From assembly GCA_020086605.1 (NCBI GenBank), contig JACBWW010000007.1, positions 24,698,956 through 24,762,955 on the forward strand: a stretch of DNA of 64,000 bases. The letters run 5' to 3'. The translations under genes were made by a program, and so were the position numbers. How positions within the stretch are numbered: the first letter of the stretch is position 1; the number at the start of each line of letters is the position of its first letter. The notes under the pieces were generated by a model. The model did no database searches. It was not told the DNA's origin and saw only the letters and a list, made by a program, of their open reading frames with translations. The DNA is from Lanius collurio. Its lineage: Eukaryota > Chordata > Aves > Passeriformes > Laniidae. This document shows, piece after piece, positions 1-13,500 of this stretch.

Positions 1-820
1 CATTGGTAACAACTTTACAGAAATAGAAATAATCTCCCAAGAAGTGCTTAAAATTTTTCAGAGCTGCTTTTTCTAGTGTATGATTGTACATTTGGCTCAC
101 AGCAGGCAGGTTGTATTTATATCAAGGTATTGAAAAAAAAGCAAAATTTACTAAGCATAAAAATGAGATTCCCTTTTGCTTTTCCAAATGCAGTGTGCAC
201 AATTGAATTTTAATAACTATATGCACCTCAAATTTTTATGGCATAAAATGGAGAGTTGTGTAAAAGGTGGTAAGAAATGGTATGCTGTACTGTTACTTTT
301 ACTTAAAATATGATACAGCTTTACAGCATTGTTTCCAGTGCTCTACTACCATAAACTCACATTATTAGTAACAGTCAATGAACTAGACTGCATTTCTTTC
401 AGAGGCTCTATGGGACATTTTTTTCATAAGGTAGAAATAGAAAAATTCCTGAACTTCTTCCTGAAACTTAGCAGTGAGTCATGTCTGCATGCTGCAGCAA
501 AACTGGTAAGAGGGCAAATATTCATTGGGAGCAGAAGTAACAGCACTTTAAAGCAAGAAAAGAACCATAAAATCATATGGGGGATAAAATTCAACATCCG
601 ATAATAGTTGTGATTTTGTCAGGGATTGTATTTTATGAAAAATAATTGTGGTGCCTGGTCTAGGGATATGTTACATATCATATGGTGAGATCTTCCAGCA
701 TGTACTAGGTTGAGAGATTAAAAAAAATTAAAAGGTTTTTCAGAAGATTTAGAAACAAATATCAATAAGCCATGTACTAAATGAGATAGAGACAAAGTTC
801 CTTCATATACTTTCATTAGT

Positions 821-866
821 TTGTTTTGTTGAGTTTTTTGGTTTTTTTGTTTTTTTTTTTGTTTTG
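821..866 (+). repeat. T/G-rich low-complexity tract
   Basis: Runs of T separated by single or double G over about 46 bp, with no other structure. Confidence 0.9.
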
Positions 867-3800
867 CACCTGAAATACTGAGTAGGCCTGAGGTCAAAAA
901 ATCCCATTAAAACAGAGAAAAACATCTCTCACATATCTGCTTTTTGAGACTTTCACTTTCTAGCACACATCAGCATGAAGCTAAAGCATCTTATAGAACA
1001 GAATGTCAAAGAGCCTTTCACAAGCATCCAAGTCCCAACCATTACTTGCTGCTTTGGATACTTTCTGGCTTTAGCAAGACAAAATTCTGAAGGTGAAAGC
1101 AATCCCTTCAGGACTTGAATCTCTAATTGGGTCAGTGTACTTTAAATGAAAAGTCCTGTCAGTCTAAAAAAAAAAGTATTATGGAGACTTTTGTTTTCCA
1201 TTAAGTGGGGGCACATCCATAATAATAATGGATGTAAAACATAGAGGGAGAAGAGACAGGGAAATGAAAAATATGACCTGTATCAGATAGTTAAAAAAAC
1301 CCACCAAACCAACCAACCAAAAAAAAACCCAGAGCAAAATGAACAACAGACATGAAAGTTCATTAACTGAACAGCAATAACTGTGGAAAATCGGAAAACA
1401 TGCACTTTTTTTGCAAAAAAAGAAAAACTCAGCTTGCCTTGAACAGGACTGTGCCAGAAACAGCTATATCAGTGATGAAGATTTTAAAGTGTTTTGTGGA
1501 ATCAGAGACAAGAAAGGAAGCATTCTGGGGCATGCAAGGTCCCTCGAGGAATGACAAGACCTTTACCTTGCCCCTTTTCCAAGGCATGTGGAGATTGTTA
1601 ATGCCTAGCACAGACCAGCATTGCCTCACACGGTTTGTTACATCCCTTGTCCCAGTGTCATGCCTGTACTTTTGATAGTTCTGGGACTTTTCATAGTTCA
1701 TAGAGAACACTAGAGGCTCTTTGAAGAGCCACCATTCAGTGCTGAGGAGATTTCTATCTAACTGAAGGCAAAAAACATGTTCTGTAGGTACTTCTTCACT
1801 GCTCTGTTTGGTTACATGTGTCTTTGCACACATCAGGTGGACACGAGAGAGGAAAACAAAAATACAATTTTGGAAGATACTTGGTGAAAAATGTTCTGCA
1901 CATAGACCATTAGAACAAAGCTTGTTTGGAGGTAACATCATGTTGTAGTTTCAGACTGAGAGGAACCATTCCTTGTGTAGTGAGCTGTGTAGTGAGTACA
2001 GTGTACATTTTGAACAGTCTGTGGTTTTTTTCTTCATTGCTCTGTCCTGCCTGTGATACAGACAAAAGTCCAGAATTAATGCTGAAGCATTTGGAGCCCT
2101 TGAGTGGCTCACAAAGGCTATGAACAGACTTTTCTGGCCATGTGAAACTGCCCTCTTTTTTCCCTGATGAAGTGATGGGCACCTGCTGCTGTATTCTCTG
2201 CTTGTGTGGCAGGAGAGCTGCTGCTGAGTGTTCCCCATGGCAGCCATGGAATCCCTGGTAAAGGGGATCCAACCTTTCAGATCAGCTGCACGGCATCCAC
2301 CCTTGTTGTCTCATGACTGGCAGCAGGAGCAATGACTTGTGGAGGAGGAATTCATAGTTCATTGGAGTGTCTTCTCAACCTGGGCATAAACTGCCATTCA
2401 GGCATTGAGGAAATGGAAGCTAATGAAATCTATGACAAAAACAGTCTGACAGGTTTTTCTAGAAATGTAGCTCCTCTACAATTGTGAATTGCCATAGAGG
2501 AGTTCAGTACAAATTTTTGAGTTGTACGTGAGGTTTTCTCTGCTCCCTCGAAGGATTTAAAGGTTGAGTGAAGCCCTTAGCATCATTGTCTGTTTACAGT
2601 AAGAATGAGTGGCACTTGGTGAAATCGTGAATAATTCAGACCATCTGTGGTGGAAGGTGGGGACGGGAGAAAAATAGTTTGGATTTTTTTGCTTCAGCCG
2701 AAGTTTGGGGAGTAGTTAATGCCTAAGAAAGAAAAACTTTGATCTGGAGACAATTTTGGAACAGCTGGTGCAAGGCAGCCTGGCTTCATTCATAGACCTT
2801 ACTAGAAAAATAGAAAAAACTAACACAAGACATGAGAAAGGTGAATGCCTTTATCTTCTGAATAGCATTTGCATTTGCCTGATGATGCATGATGCAGGGA
2901 GAAAATTTCAGACAGAGTACAGTAATGTAATTCTACCTTTGGTCAGAGGTATGCAACAGAGCACGGCTGTGTTGCAAAATTATTGAGAATGACAGGTATC
3001 AAAGGGCAAAAATATTTTTCTAGCATTTTTTTCCTTATGATTAAATAAGAAAAACAGTCTTGGACAATGATTCTACCATTAGTATTTGGTTAATTACAAG
3101 TTTGAAACTCTAAACTCATTTGTGGGATGATACTCATTTCTTTTAACTGACCAACACAAGTTCAAAAATAGCATGCATTTAGATGAGGATTAAACCCTTT
3201 TTGCCTTCTTACCCATCAAAAGATTTGAAAGCATGTGGGGTGTAGAAGATGAAGGATATCTGAAGTCATGAGGGCTCCCTTCTGTACTTATGTGATTTAG
3301 TAATAAGAGACCCAGTATGAATTAAGTTTTTTTAGTACAGCAGAGGGTGTCTGGGGCTGTTAATTTTCTTCTTTTGTGTTTCTGGTAGGACTACTTCTCT
3401 GCGAGTTTATAGGACTCATCTCTACAAAGACAAGAAGTCTTTCAGTGTCCTTGATCTTGCATCCATTTTCCATCATGTCTGCGTGCCCCTCAGGAGAGTT
3501 TCAATAGCAGGGTATTATGATTGATTTTGGTAGTATCTCTACAAATTCCTTAAAACTTTAATTTCTTATTTTTATAAGTTAAAGTGGTAGAATGGAAGTA
3601 AAATTATTGCAGTAGTCTTCTGGGACAGGAGAGGGTGAGAACTGGATTGAGAAAGAAGGGTTTCATTCCTGAGGCAGTGGAAGATTAAATATCATGGAGA
3701 GACAGTTACTGAATTCCACTTGTGTCACAATAGTGTTACCTATTCGCAGATGGACATGCCCTGCAGCTACTTCAGCTGTGGTGTTCTTACTTTTAAAAAA

Positions 3801-5029
3801 CTAATAATACAAAATGTTTTATCTCTGGAGTTTGTCTCGGTACCTCCTTGGGATTGCTGTGGCTGGAATTGCCCCTGTGCTTTGGAGCTGTGTCCTTCGT
3901 AAGCCACTCTGGGAGTGCAGTGTGGCTTTTGTTCAGGATGTCTTTCTTTTATGATGGATGGGAGAGGGACTGCCATAAGTATTGACATGTGGAAAGCATT
4001 GGCTTTTGGACCAATGGAGAGTTGAAATTAAGCCAGGCTACGTGGCAAGACTCAAGATTCAGATGTGTTTTTCTCCATGTGGTAACATAAAGGAAGCCAG
4101 CATATCAACACTGTTAATCCATTTGCAGTGCTGAGTTGCTTGTGTTACATGGTCAGCCTTGTGTGAGGCACTGATGCCCCTGCAGATAGTACTTTCATGA
4201 AAAAATAATTCCTGTATATGAGGAAGTGCTATGAGAAAACATCAAGATGTTAAACAAGATGATTCCTGGACATTAAATATCTGAAAGGTAAACATGGCAT
4301 TATAATGTGAATCCCCATAATGAATGTTCTGTAACTTTAGCCATCCACCACAGTTGCAGCATTTCAAGGGATTGGTATAAAAGAAGATTAGAATATAATC
4401 CTCCTACTATTTTAATCCAGCTGAAGAAATCCAAGGTAGATGCTTAAAAAGTTACTAATACCTAAAGAGAAAGCATGCGTAGAATATTAATATTTCAAAT
4501 TATTTATATTTAGGAAAATCATAGGGCTCCATATGGTTCCACACACAGAGATTTTGCACAATTAAGAAGATTTTTGTCAGAAACTCTGTGGATAATTTCA
4601 AGTTTTGATAGCCTGTGAGCTAACAGATATTCATTAACTGAAAGCAATACTGGAAGAAAATAAAGTATAGGAAAACAAAGCTAAGGTGTTTTGGTTTTGT
4701 AGTTGTGGTGAGGGGGTGTTTTCAAGGGGAGCTTCTTTGATGGGAACATTTTGGAAGACATTCCCCAACTGGAAAAGTTTTCAAGTGATGTTAGACATCA
4801 GATCACAAAAGCAAATGATAACAGATTGATAGATGGTATCTAGCCCAAAATTCTAAAGATTTTATAGTAAGTGATAAATGTAGAGTAAAATTTCTCACTT
4901 TAATGGTGCTAGAAGCTTGGAAAGTGTTTGTGCTTGTTTTGGTGCTTTTAGGTGTTTTGGAAGGGGCTACAGAATGCGGAATAAATAATAAGATTATAAA
5001 AATTGTTTTATTGCATTATACAGCAGTTT

Positions 5030-5061
5030 AAGGGCTACTGTTTGTAAGGGCTACTGTTTGT
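5030..5061 (+). repeat. 16-bp perfect tandem duplication
   Basis: AAGGGCTACTGTTTGT occurs twice in direct succession (5030-5045 and 5046-5061), consistent with a recent slippage or short duplication event in intron DNA. Confidence 0.95.
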
Positions 5062-8000
5062 TGCAAGAGGCTGTTCTGAAAGTGATAAAGAATTCATCTC
5101 CAGATTTGTATGCTTGAAATTCAAATTGTTGGTGTATATACAGGGTGCAATGTTAAAGCTCCTAGTTCTGCCTAGTGGAGAGCTTGTCAAAAGCTGTAAA
5201 AATCTTGCTGATTCAGATGTCATTCTTTAGCATAAATGTGAACCTCTAGCCCTTCACTTAGACCCCAGACCCAGAGATGGTGTTCAAATACATCTCGAGG
5301 CCCCTTCTGTATTTCTGCCAAAGAGGCAGAACCCATCGCTCTAAGTTGTATCTTGAGTGGTTGCTCAAACTCCTGTCTCAACAGAGGAATAGAACTGGAG
5401 GGATTTTGGAGAAAGACAGCAAGAATGATCAAGCCTGTAAAACCTTTTATGTTAAATAGCTGTATAGGTCAGGACTCCTTAGCCTGCTGTGGACATTGTT
5501 GGAGATGATGGTGGAATATGTTAGATATCTACTGAATTACAAGTGACATGGTGAGGGTAAAAAGGAAGACATTGTTCACCTCTGAAAGTGTGAGAGGGCA
5601 TCAAACAGAAAGAGTCAGACAGCTATGAGAATACAGATAGATACCTTTTTTCATACCAGTGCCACTCAGGGAAAGTGATAATCATGAAATGAGACCTACT
5701 AAAAAACAAACGCATTAATAAAATTCTTCCCCTTCCCAGCCAGTAGAGGAATGCAAGTAGGAATGAAGGTGACTATGGCCAAGACTAACCAGGTTTCTGC
5801 CTTCTTCAAGTTATAGGGTAAAAAAAAAACCAAAAAAAACAACCTCGAGGATTTCAGAGTTGCTACTAGTTTTTATTACTGTTTTAGATCTGCCAGCAGA
5901 GTGGAGTGCAAGCTGAGATTCCTGGGCAAGGCAGTAAAGGCTACCCTAGAGATAGGACAGACTCCCAACTCCATGTGCAATATTCCTAAGGAATAGTGTT
6001 ATTTGTTACTGGAGGCTGAACATAAACTTGATGTCCATCTTTGGGGAGGGTAGGAACCCTAATCCTGTGTACTGAGTGTTGTGCCCCCTAAGACATTAAA
6101 TATGCTAAATACAATTGGGACATTGTTTAATTGAGTACTTTCTGTCTTGTCTTTGCCTAAAAACTATCTGAAGAATGTAGGTTTTGTTCCACCTTTCTTT
6201 TTTTTCTGCCTTGCGGCCATATGTGAGGCCATGGAGTAAACAGAATAAACAGAGGTGAATCTGAATGGAAAAAAATACCTGCTAATTTTAAGGTGAACTT
6301 TAAATTTACTTTCACTGGCACAGAAGCAACTGTGATGTGAAGCAGAAGGTGCTGGGAGAATGGGAATACTGCTTTTGTGCCATTTAATGCTGTTTTAAAA
6401 TTACAGCCTGAGAGCTTAGTTTCCACTAGTTCAGGGAAGCACTACATTTATAACAAAATTTATGGGCTTGGGCTATTGAGGTGGCACAGTTAAAAAAATC
6501 TGTCAAGATCTCTGTAGCAAAGACGTATTGACAGGGATTTCCAATTGCTGATTAGAAAATAAGTTTTGGCCAATCTTTCATGCTTATTGCCTGAGTCTGT
6601 AGATGCCTTTTTTTTTTTTTTTTGATTGAGTTTTTCATTTGTTTTTTTCCACCTTTGAAAGAAGAAATGGTGTTGCTTTCTGCTTTCATCATTAACACTA
6701 TCTGAACTGCTCTGGATATTAGGCTTTAATAATATGCTTTAAAAATTCAAACTATTCTAGTTTTGATCTTTTAGAAAGAGGTAGATAATACTGCAGATTT
6801 GTACTTCTTGTTAATGTGTGGTTTATGCTGAGTATGTTCTGCATATCACATAAAGAGCATACCACTGGAACAGTGTGGGACACTTTATATATGATCTCAT
6901 GTTTCAGGTCATTCCTCAAGCACAGGGCAGAAAAAAGGCTGACCTGAAGATGCTTGCTGTGGCAGAGCTGTTGCATTATCAATCAGAATGTCCCTCCATA
7001 GGGGCACATTGTTTCCTTACACACCACTTCAGTAATCACCACTTTGGTGATTTAGTGAACTGATTGTTCAATGTGAAGCAATTCGGAGAGATAGGGGTTT
7101 GTACTTCTGCAACAAGAATGACAAAAGCAGGCTGAGGGGATATTTTAGCTAATCTGCCTTGCTTTCAGACCTCTGCTGGCATGATGCTGGCCTAGCTTTC
7201 ACAGTGAAATTTAACACTAAGAGCTGTGTTCCAAAAGGCTCTCCAACAGCCAGTCCCATTGCTGTGATCAAGCAGGGAAGGTGATGGACAGCATGCAGTG
7301 AGTAACAGCAGTGCCAGTGCTGCCTCTGCAGCCAGGCTTGCTGAAGTAGAAGGTGCATTTAATTTGTCGTTCTGGTCTTTGTATGTGTGCAAGTCTTCCA
7401 TAAATCTAGGCAGTCTCGGTGTGCCCCTCCTTTGCCTGTGCAGGAAGAAACTGGCAAATGGTGATCAATGAGCTGAGGGATTTATCTGAGATCACCTGGA
7501 TGGAGGCAGGTTCTGGACAGGGATCTCCAAGGGCCTGATGATCTTCCTTACTACTAAGGCATCCTCTTGACTTAAAGACAACCAAGACAGCTTTGTTCTT
7601 CCCCCAAGTGAAATGCCTGACTTGCTTATCATTTCCTCCAGAGCCTTTTATATTCTTCCTGGTGCTTATCTCCTCTTTGCCATCTTTTGCCCTTCATAGT
7701 GTGCTGCTGAACAGAATCCTTGCAGAGAAGCAGAATGATACTCAATAAGTGAAGGGAGGTGTAGAAAAAATGCTGTTCACTTTGTCCTTTTTTCAGACTG
7801 TACAGACAGCTGGGAATCCTAGTCACCTCTGAATGTAAATACCTTGCTTTATTGTTATGATGTGAGTGTTTATTATTGACTTCCCCAATAGCTATAGGAA
7901 AAATTACATATTTATTTTTCCCTGTGGAGCCACTGTGAATTTGCACACATGTAATATAGGTGCATACAGTGTCTCAAGTGCCAATTTTTATCCCACAGAT

Positions 8001-10421
8001 TATAGGAAAGTCTGGAGGAGTAGATCAGATGCAGACATAGCTAACTAGGACAGTTATTACCCATCATATATGGTATGGTTCTGACACCATTAATGTTTTA
8101 AGGGCTCAAAGAAAGCTTTCAAGGGAATTAGATTTACCTTAAAATCCACTAATGCTGGAATCCATACAAAGATGAGCCCTTAATTTGAATGCAGACTGTT
8201 ATAATATTGATCATCACTGTCCTATGCTCCTACAAATTATTTGATAGTTTGATATGCTTTACTTGAGAATTTAAAAGTCACTGTATCCATTTAACAGATG
8301 GTGAAACTATAGCACAGTGCTTGTGAAACACATTTCATTAAATTAAAAAGTGTTAAATGGATGGGTATCCATTTATATCATCATATAAAAAAGGTTACGT
8401 TCTAGTGTATTTAGTTAACTGCAGTGATTAGGATTCCAAATACTCTAAAGTGTAATTTGAAGTCTGTAGATGTAGTCAAGCTGACATTCTCACATTGTGG
8501 AATGGCTCCTGTCTAAAAGAAGGGACCCCTTCTTTGTCTCTCAAGCATATGGAGAAAGAGAAATGTTTATGCTCAGCTTGGCAAGAAACGGCATGAGAGA
8601 GTGTTGAAGGTATTTTGGATTTACTCCTCATATTACTGTTTTCCAGTTAAATCCTTGGATCAGAAATGGGCTAGTTGCATTTTTCTGGGGTAGCATATCT
8701 GACATTTATGTGTTTGATTAGCCTTGATGAACTGTAATTTTTTAAGAGTTCTAGCATTTTCAATATTAGACTTAAGCTGTGCCTTATGGCAAATACCAGT
8801 GTTTGAATATGCTAACAGAAATGTTTTTCTACTCCTTGAAGATAGAGTACTTAACGTAATTGGTAAACCAAATGATATCCAGCTCTCCATTGTAATGCTC
8901 TACTTTACATGTAAATTATATTTTCAAGCACCAAATTTTTTCTCAGTTGTGATTAATCCTTGAAATAAAGGGGGAAGGTAAAGCAGCTAGTTTGTTTTTA
9001 ATGATACATTCCTCCTTTGGGAAAGATTAACTATGCATAACTTTGTTGAATTTAGCAATTTACAATGAATTGTTGAGTTGTCTGTGGAGACCAATTCTGT
9101 TCCTTCAGGAGAGTTTGTCAGGTTACATTGTGGTCTGTTCCTCTGAAGGAAAGAAGCTCCTATGTATCTATCTGTGGCAAGAGGGTGTAAGTTCCTTGCT
9201 ACAATTTGAACTTAAATAAATCTAGTACATAAAACTAAGCTGTAATATATTTGATGGGTCAAGAAAAGACAAAGAGAAGACAACTCATTCAAAACATGCT
9301 CTTATTTTGTATGGTATAGGTTTGCACGTCCAATTTTCAGATTGTATTCAGTGTTGAGTCTCATTCCCATTTGCCTGTCACATGCTCTTAGCTGGTCTTT
9401 AACTTTGTTGGTTGCCTTGCCTCCCCTTCCTGCTCTTTCCCTTTTTCAGATTGTACGTAGATATTAATGACTGATTAATTCTGCTAAAAGACCTGTTTGC
9501 TATCTTCTGAACCTCTTAAATCCCACAGTAGAAAGTGGGAATGTGCAGCATCATCTAGCTTAGTCCCTTCAGGTGAGGGGAAAAGCATCTGTGCAAATGT
9601 TGGGGATTCCTGTGGGAAACTATGGTGGATTCTTGCTGGCAAATCTTTTTTTGTGTGTAGTCAGTAGAAAACACCTCACAAAATATTTCAGATTAGTGGG
9701 GAAACACTGTCTCTTGGGAGTGCTGCTGGGCCCTTTTTTGGGAGAGGGAATACTAGCAGAGAGTGCTGGAGTAGTGGGATGTAACAGTATGTGGGCTCAG
9801 AGATGCTGCAGCCTTTTAAAGGTTATTTAGTGAAAGAGCTTAATGGATAATGATGAAGTGCAACAAGATTTGCATATTCAATTCAGTGTGTTATGCAGCA
9901 GTGTCATGGCCTTCCTTCATTCCAGCGCAAGAAACACAAAATGGTTTCCTAGCAGTGACAATGTTGATGTTCCTCCTCGTGCCAGGTGTTGCACTGTGTG
10001 TGTGATCTGCTGTGATGGAGTGGGTGGTTTGGTTTGATGGTTACTTTTTTTTTTCCTGCTAAAACTATACTGAGAGTTGGCATTTGAACAAGGAATGGTG
10101 ATGAATGAAAATGCTCCCTATCCTTTTTATTAAAAACTACTGAAAATTAGTACTGTGTATGTGGGACTGATGGGGAATGACAAATTCACCAACCAAAGGT
10201 TTGAATTCAGACTTGGAACTGACATTGTATCTATCTTTCTACTGACTGCAAGAATATTATAAATGTAAATAGATCTGCTAACCTGCACTCCCCTGCCTGG
10301 GTTTTGACTCTATTTCACGGCTATGAAAGTATTTGGATGTCAAGTTAATCATGTGAAGTACAAGAGAGAAATAACTTTTTTTTTTTCTGTCTCCCCCTCT
10401 CCACATTTCCCAAAACTGCAG

Positions 10422-10538
10422 CCACAGGAATAAGTCTTCAGGCTGGCCTCACCCTTCAGGGACCTGGAGCTTGAACCAGGGGACACCTTATGGATGGGAG
10501 ATGACGGCAAACAGAGATGGAAGAGACTACTTCATCAG
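10422..10538 (+). CDS. FRMPD4: FRMPD4 internal exon encoding the N-terminal half of the WW domain (partial gene)
   Basis: FRMPD4 is a postsynaptic scaffold with a WW, PDZ and FERM layout that binds PSD-95 and influences dendritic spine shape (family knowledge). This 117-nt exon encodes 38 whole codons plus one split codon at each end. It starts [15 protein letters not shown] and reaches [17 protein letters not shown], closely matching the human protein as I remember it. GWE carries the first WW-domain tryptophan, and the RDGRDYF strand follows. The acceptor is a long pyrimidine tract from about 10377 ending in CTGCAG at 10416-10421. The donor is CAG|GTAGGT at 10539. The single leading base completes a codon begun in an upstream exon outside the window (Ser if that exon ends in AG). 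Both flanking introns are phase 2, so the exon is frame-neutral. The longest open frame here is a shadow in another frame and does not represent this exon. The exon number (probably second coding exon) is inferred. Confidence 0.92.
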
Positions 10539-13500
10539 GTAGGTGGGCAGAGTGAGCTGTGCAGTGTGAGGCACAGCGCTGCAGCCCTTCTCTCAACTCT
10601 ATCACCTTGGAATCTTAATTCCTGCTTCAGACCTATGTGGTTAATGTTCACTGGTTTGATTTATGGCACAGGGATAGCTCAGGCTGTGCTTTACTGCACT
10701 TTGCTTTGGTACTTGGTTACTTCATTTGCTCAAGAGAGTCTGATAATATAGGGACCTGTAATTCTTTGAAGAATTGCAAGTAAGGTCATTAACAAAAGAT
10801 AAATAAAAAATAAAAATGCCATGTTTAAAGAATGAGGCAGGTCAGTTCTGACTGAGACTTCCAACACTCCTCCATCTCTGCCATGTGAGGTCTTTTGGTT
10901 TGTCTAATAATTACACTGCTACTGAGAAAGTTCATGCTTTGATCCTGTACAGTAAATATACTAATTCTTAGCTTTTCCACAGTTTTTTTTTAGCTCTGGG
11001 TTGAAAATAAATGTCACTGTGTATGATAAATCAGAAACATAATTGGCTTTTCCCATTTGAAACTGCATAATTATTCTTTAAAATCACTGGCTTGGATAAA
11101 ACACATTTTGTCGTTCTAGAAAATGTACTCTTAGATGGCTTTGGAACTTCTTAACTTGAAAGGAGTGATGGTAGGGAGTTAGCAGAACCATTGGCTGCTT
11201 GGCATTCATTGCTTTAGCTCACATTTCATTTTTAAAGTTAGAATTTTGATTCTGTTCTTGTGAAATTTTTCTTTTAGTTACTATTTCATCTTTGTCTTTA
11301 TCAACCTATTTGAAAACTTAGCGGTACTTGAAAAAGTCATGGATGAGAATTAGAGTTCTTTTAACACAGAGTAGAAGGATCAAGCTTATTTTTACTTGTC
11401 TGTTAAAAGTCTTTAAGTCTCTCAAGACCCCTCAACTGCAAAAGAAGAATTGTAAAGCATAAGAGTGTAGGTCCCTGTTACTGTGCTTTGCTTTCCTAGC
11501 CCTTTTGTCCACGGGGTGTGCCTTGGCTTTCTAGGAGACATTTGCTTTCGGAGCCAAAGCAAGATTTGTAGCAGCCTGGTGACCTGAAGGATTTCAAGAT
11601 TGAGAGCAATTTCAGACCTGTCCAAATTGGAACAAATTTTCTGGGTTAATGAGGGCTCAGAAGCTGATGTTGAAATGTCAGTTTCTTCCTTCAACAAGTA
11701 TTTGTCATGCTTTGGATGTCTGAAAGATGAACAATGTGAAGCTGAATGCTAGGCACAATATAACTGTATTTATTAGCCTAGGTGTTCTGCCTGAGTCAAT
11801 TAGGCTTGTGAAGAAGTATAGATGATCCTCCAAAGTACTGTGCAGATGTGAAACTGTTGTTTCTCAAGTTAGTGAAGAGACCTGCATGTCTCATTCTTAT
11901 TTTCTGTAGACTGTTGGTATGTTCTCTGTGTGAATGAGATTCATTTGAAGGAAGAGTATCCTGATTCTGAGAACAGGCACTATATTTGATTCCTCCTCTT
12001 TTCTCACTGGTCACATAATGGGGATGCTGCACTTGTGTAGCTATCAACAGTTGTAGCTTACAAAATGCAGTGCCTTAGTACTCATTAATTTTGCAATTTG
12101 GGAATGTTTACTAACCCTCTGTAGCTAATGATTTTTTTTTGTTTATTTTTTGAAGTGTCTTTTAGTACCTCAAAGTGCCACATCCCTCTCATAAACTGAG
12201 AAAACTGCATCTAGGAAAAAAAATTCCATAACTGAGTGCCAAATTATGCTTTAAGTAATATTAGACCTGTGGTTGTCTTGTTGTTGGAGTGGTTGTTTTG
12301 GGTTTGTTTTCTTGTGCTCTTACAAGGTGCTTGTTTTTCATTCTCTTTTGGGCTCTGGTCTTGTGTCCATTTTTCCCTGTATGTGGATAGCAGACTGCTT
12401 GGGAAAAAATAGTCTGCTCTGAGGGATAAAAGCATGAGGCCTCTGAAGAAGCTGATCCCTAGAAGCTGTTGATATTTTGCGCCAGGCTTTCCAGCACATG
12501 GGAATCTCTGAGCAGTTTCAGGTGCAAGTTGAACACTGCTACATACCTACACATTGCGTGGTTTATAGTACCTATTCCTGTATCAAATGTTTTGGAGCAA
12601 CAGCATTGGCTGTAGCATGTGCACAGATGTGCTTCCAGAGTAGTCATGCGTCTTACATGAAATGACACTCCCCAGGAATGCATGAAAAGCCGGTACTTTT
12701 GGAAATGGAATGAAGCCAGGGAACCATTGGGAACCACATACTGCTGCACCGAGTCACCAGCCATCCATTACCAGGGACCATCAGCCCAGATGGCTACTGT
12801 GAGATGACTGGGTAGTTCTGTGACGTATACCTTGGTTTTAGAAGAATGACCAAAGACTAAATAGAACCAGTGACTTGCCAGTGATCCCTCTGTGGAGGTG
12901 TGTATAGTATCTGTCCTTGCAGTGACTGTTATTTGGCAGAGAAGCTCTCTCTGGCTTTCAAAACAACTGCTTTTACAAATACTACATGAGACTACATAAA
13001 TAAAAACAGAATTTAATTTTCCTTCCTTCATTTTTCATACCTAGATTTTAGGAACGATATAGTTTGAGGATTTTTGACAGTTATGCCAATAAAGACAGGA
13101 GAGATCAGCAAGACAGCATTTCTTATTGTCTCTAAGGCTTTTTATAGCCATGCAGATTAACAAATTGCATCACACTGAAGGAGAAAAAGCAATTCAAATA
13201 CTTTGCTTGGTTTTCATTAAAGTTGTACAAACCAGGTATTGTCACAATGAAATGTATGCATGAGTATTGTACAAAGAGGTAACATAATTCATAGTGACAT
13301 TAACTGCTTTTTAGTTAAATAATTTACTTTGTGCCATATGTACATATCCATTCACCTGCAAGCAGATTTATTGTAATTTTTAAATTGTGGGAGGAATAGA
13401 GACTCCAGGAGAATCTTCTGGTGAAATGAAATGTAATTATATAGTGTTGGTGCAAATGCTTAAAGGCATGAATGGGAAGAGATGTTTATTCTTTCTGCTG

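Larger units (their letters stand above)
1..10421 (+). other. FRMPD4: FRMPD4 upstream intron, 3' end
   Basis: This is AT-rich, non-repetitive sequence leading to the acceptor at 10421. I see no protein-like open frame. The longest open stretch (minus strand 1429-1941, 170 codons) has no recognisable domain and ordinary intron composition. A T/G-rich low-complexity run lies at 821-866, and a 16-bp perfect tandem duplication at 5030-5061. I looked for the expected first coding exon (mammalian start MDVFSFVKIAKLSS, from memory) and did not find it, so the start codon and promoter are probably left of this window. Confidence 0.8.

Noticed and set aside
1429..1941. 170-codon minus-strand open frame
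   Set aside because: No recognisable domain, composition like the surrounding intron, and a length compatible with chance in 64 kb.
10494..10751. 85-codon + strand open frame overlapping the WW exon
   Set aside because: It is in a different frame from the FRMPD4 coding frame and runs through the GTAGGT donor.
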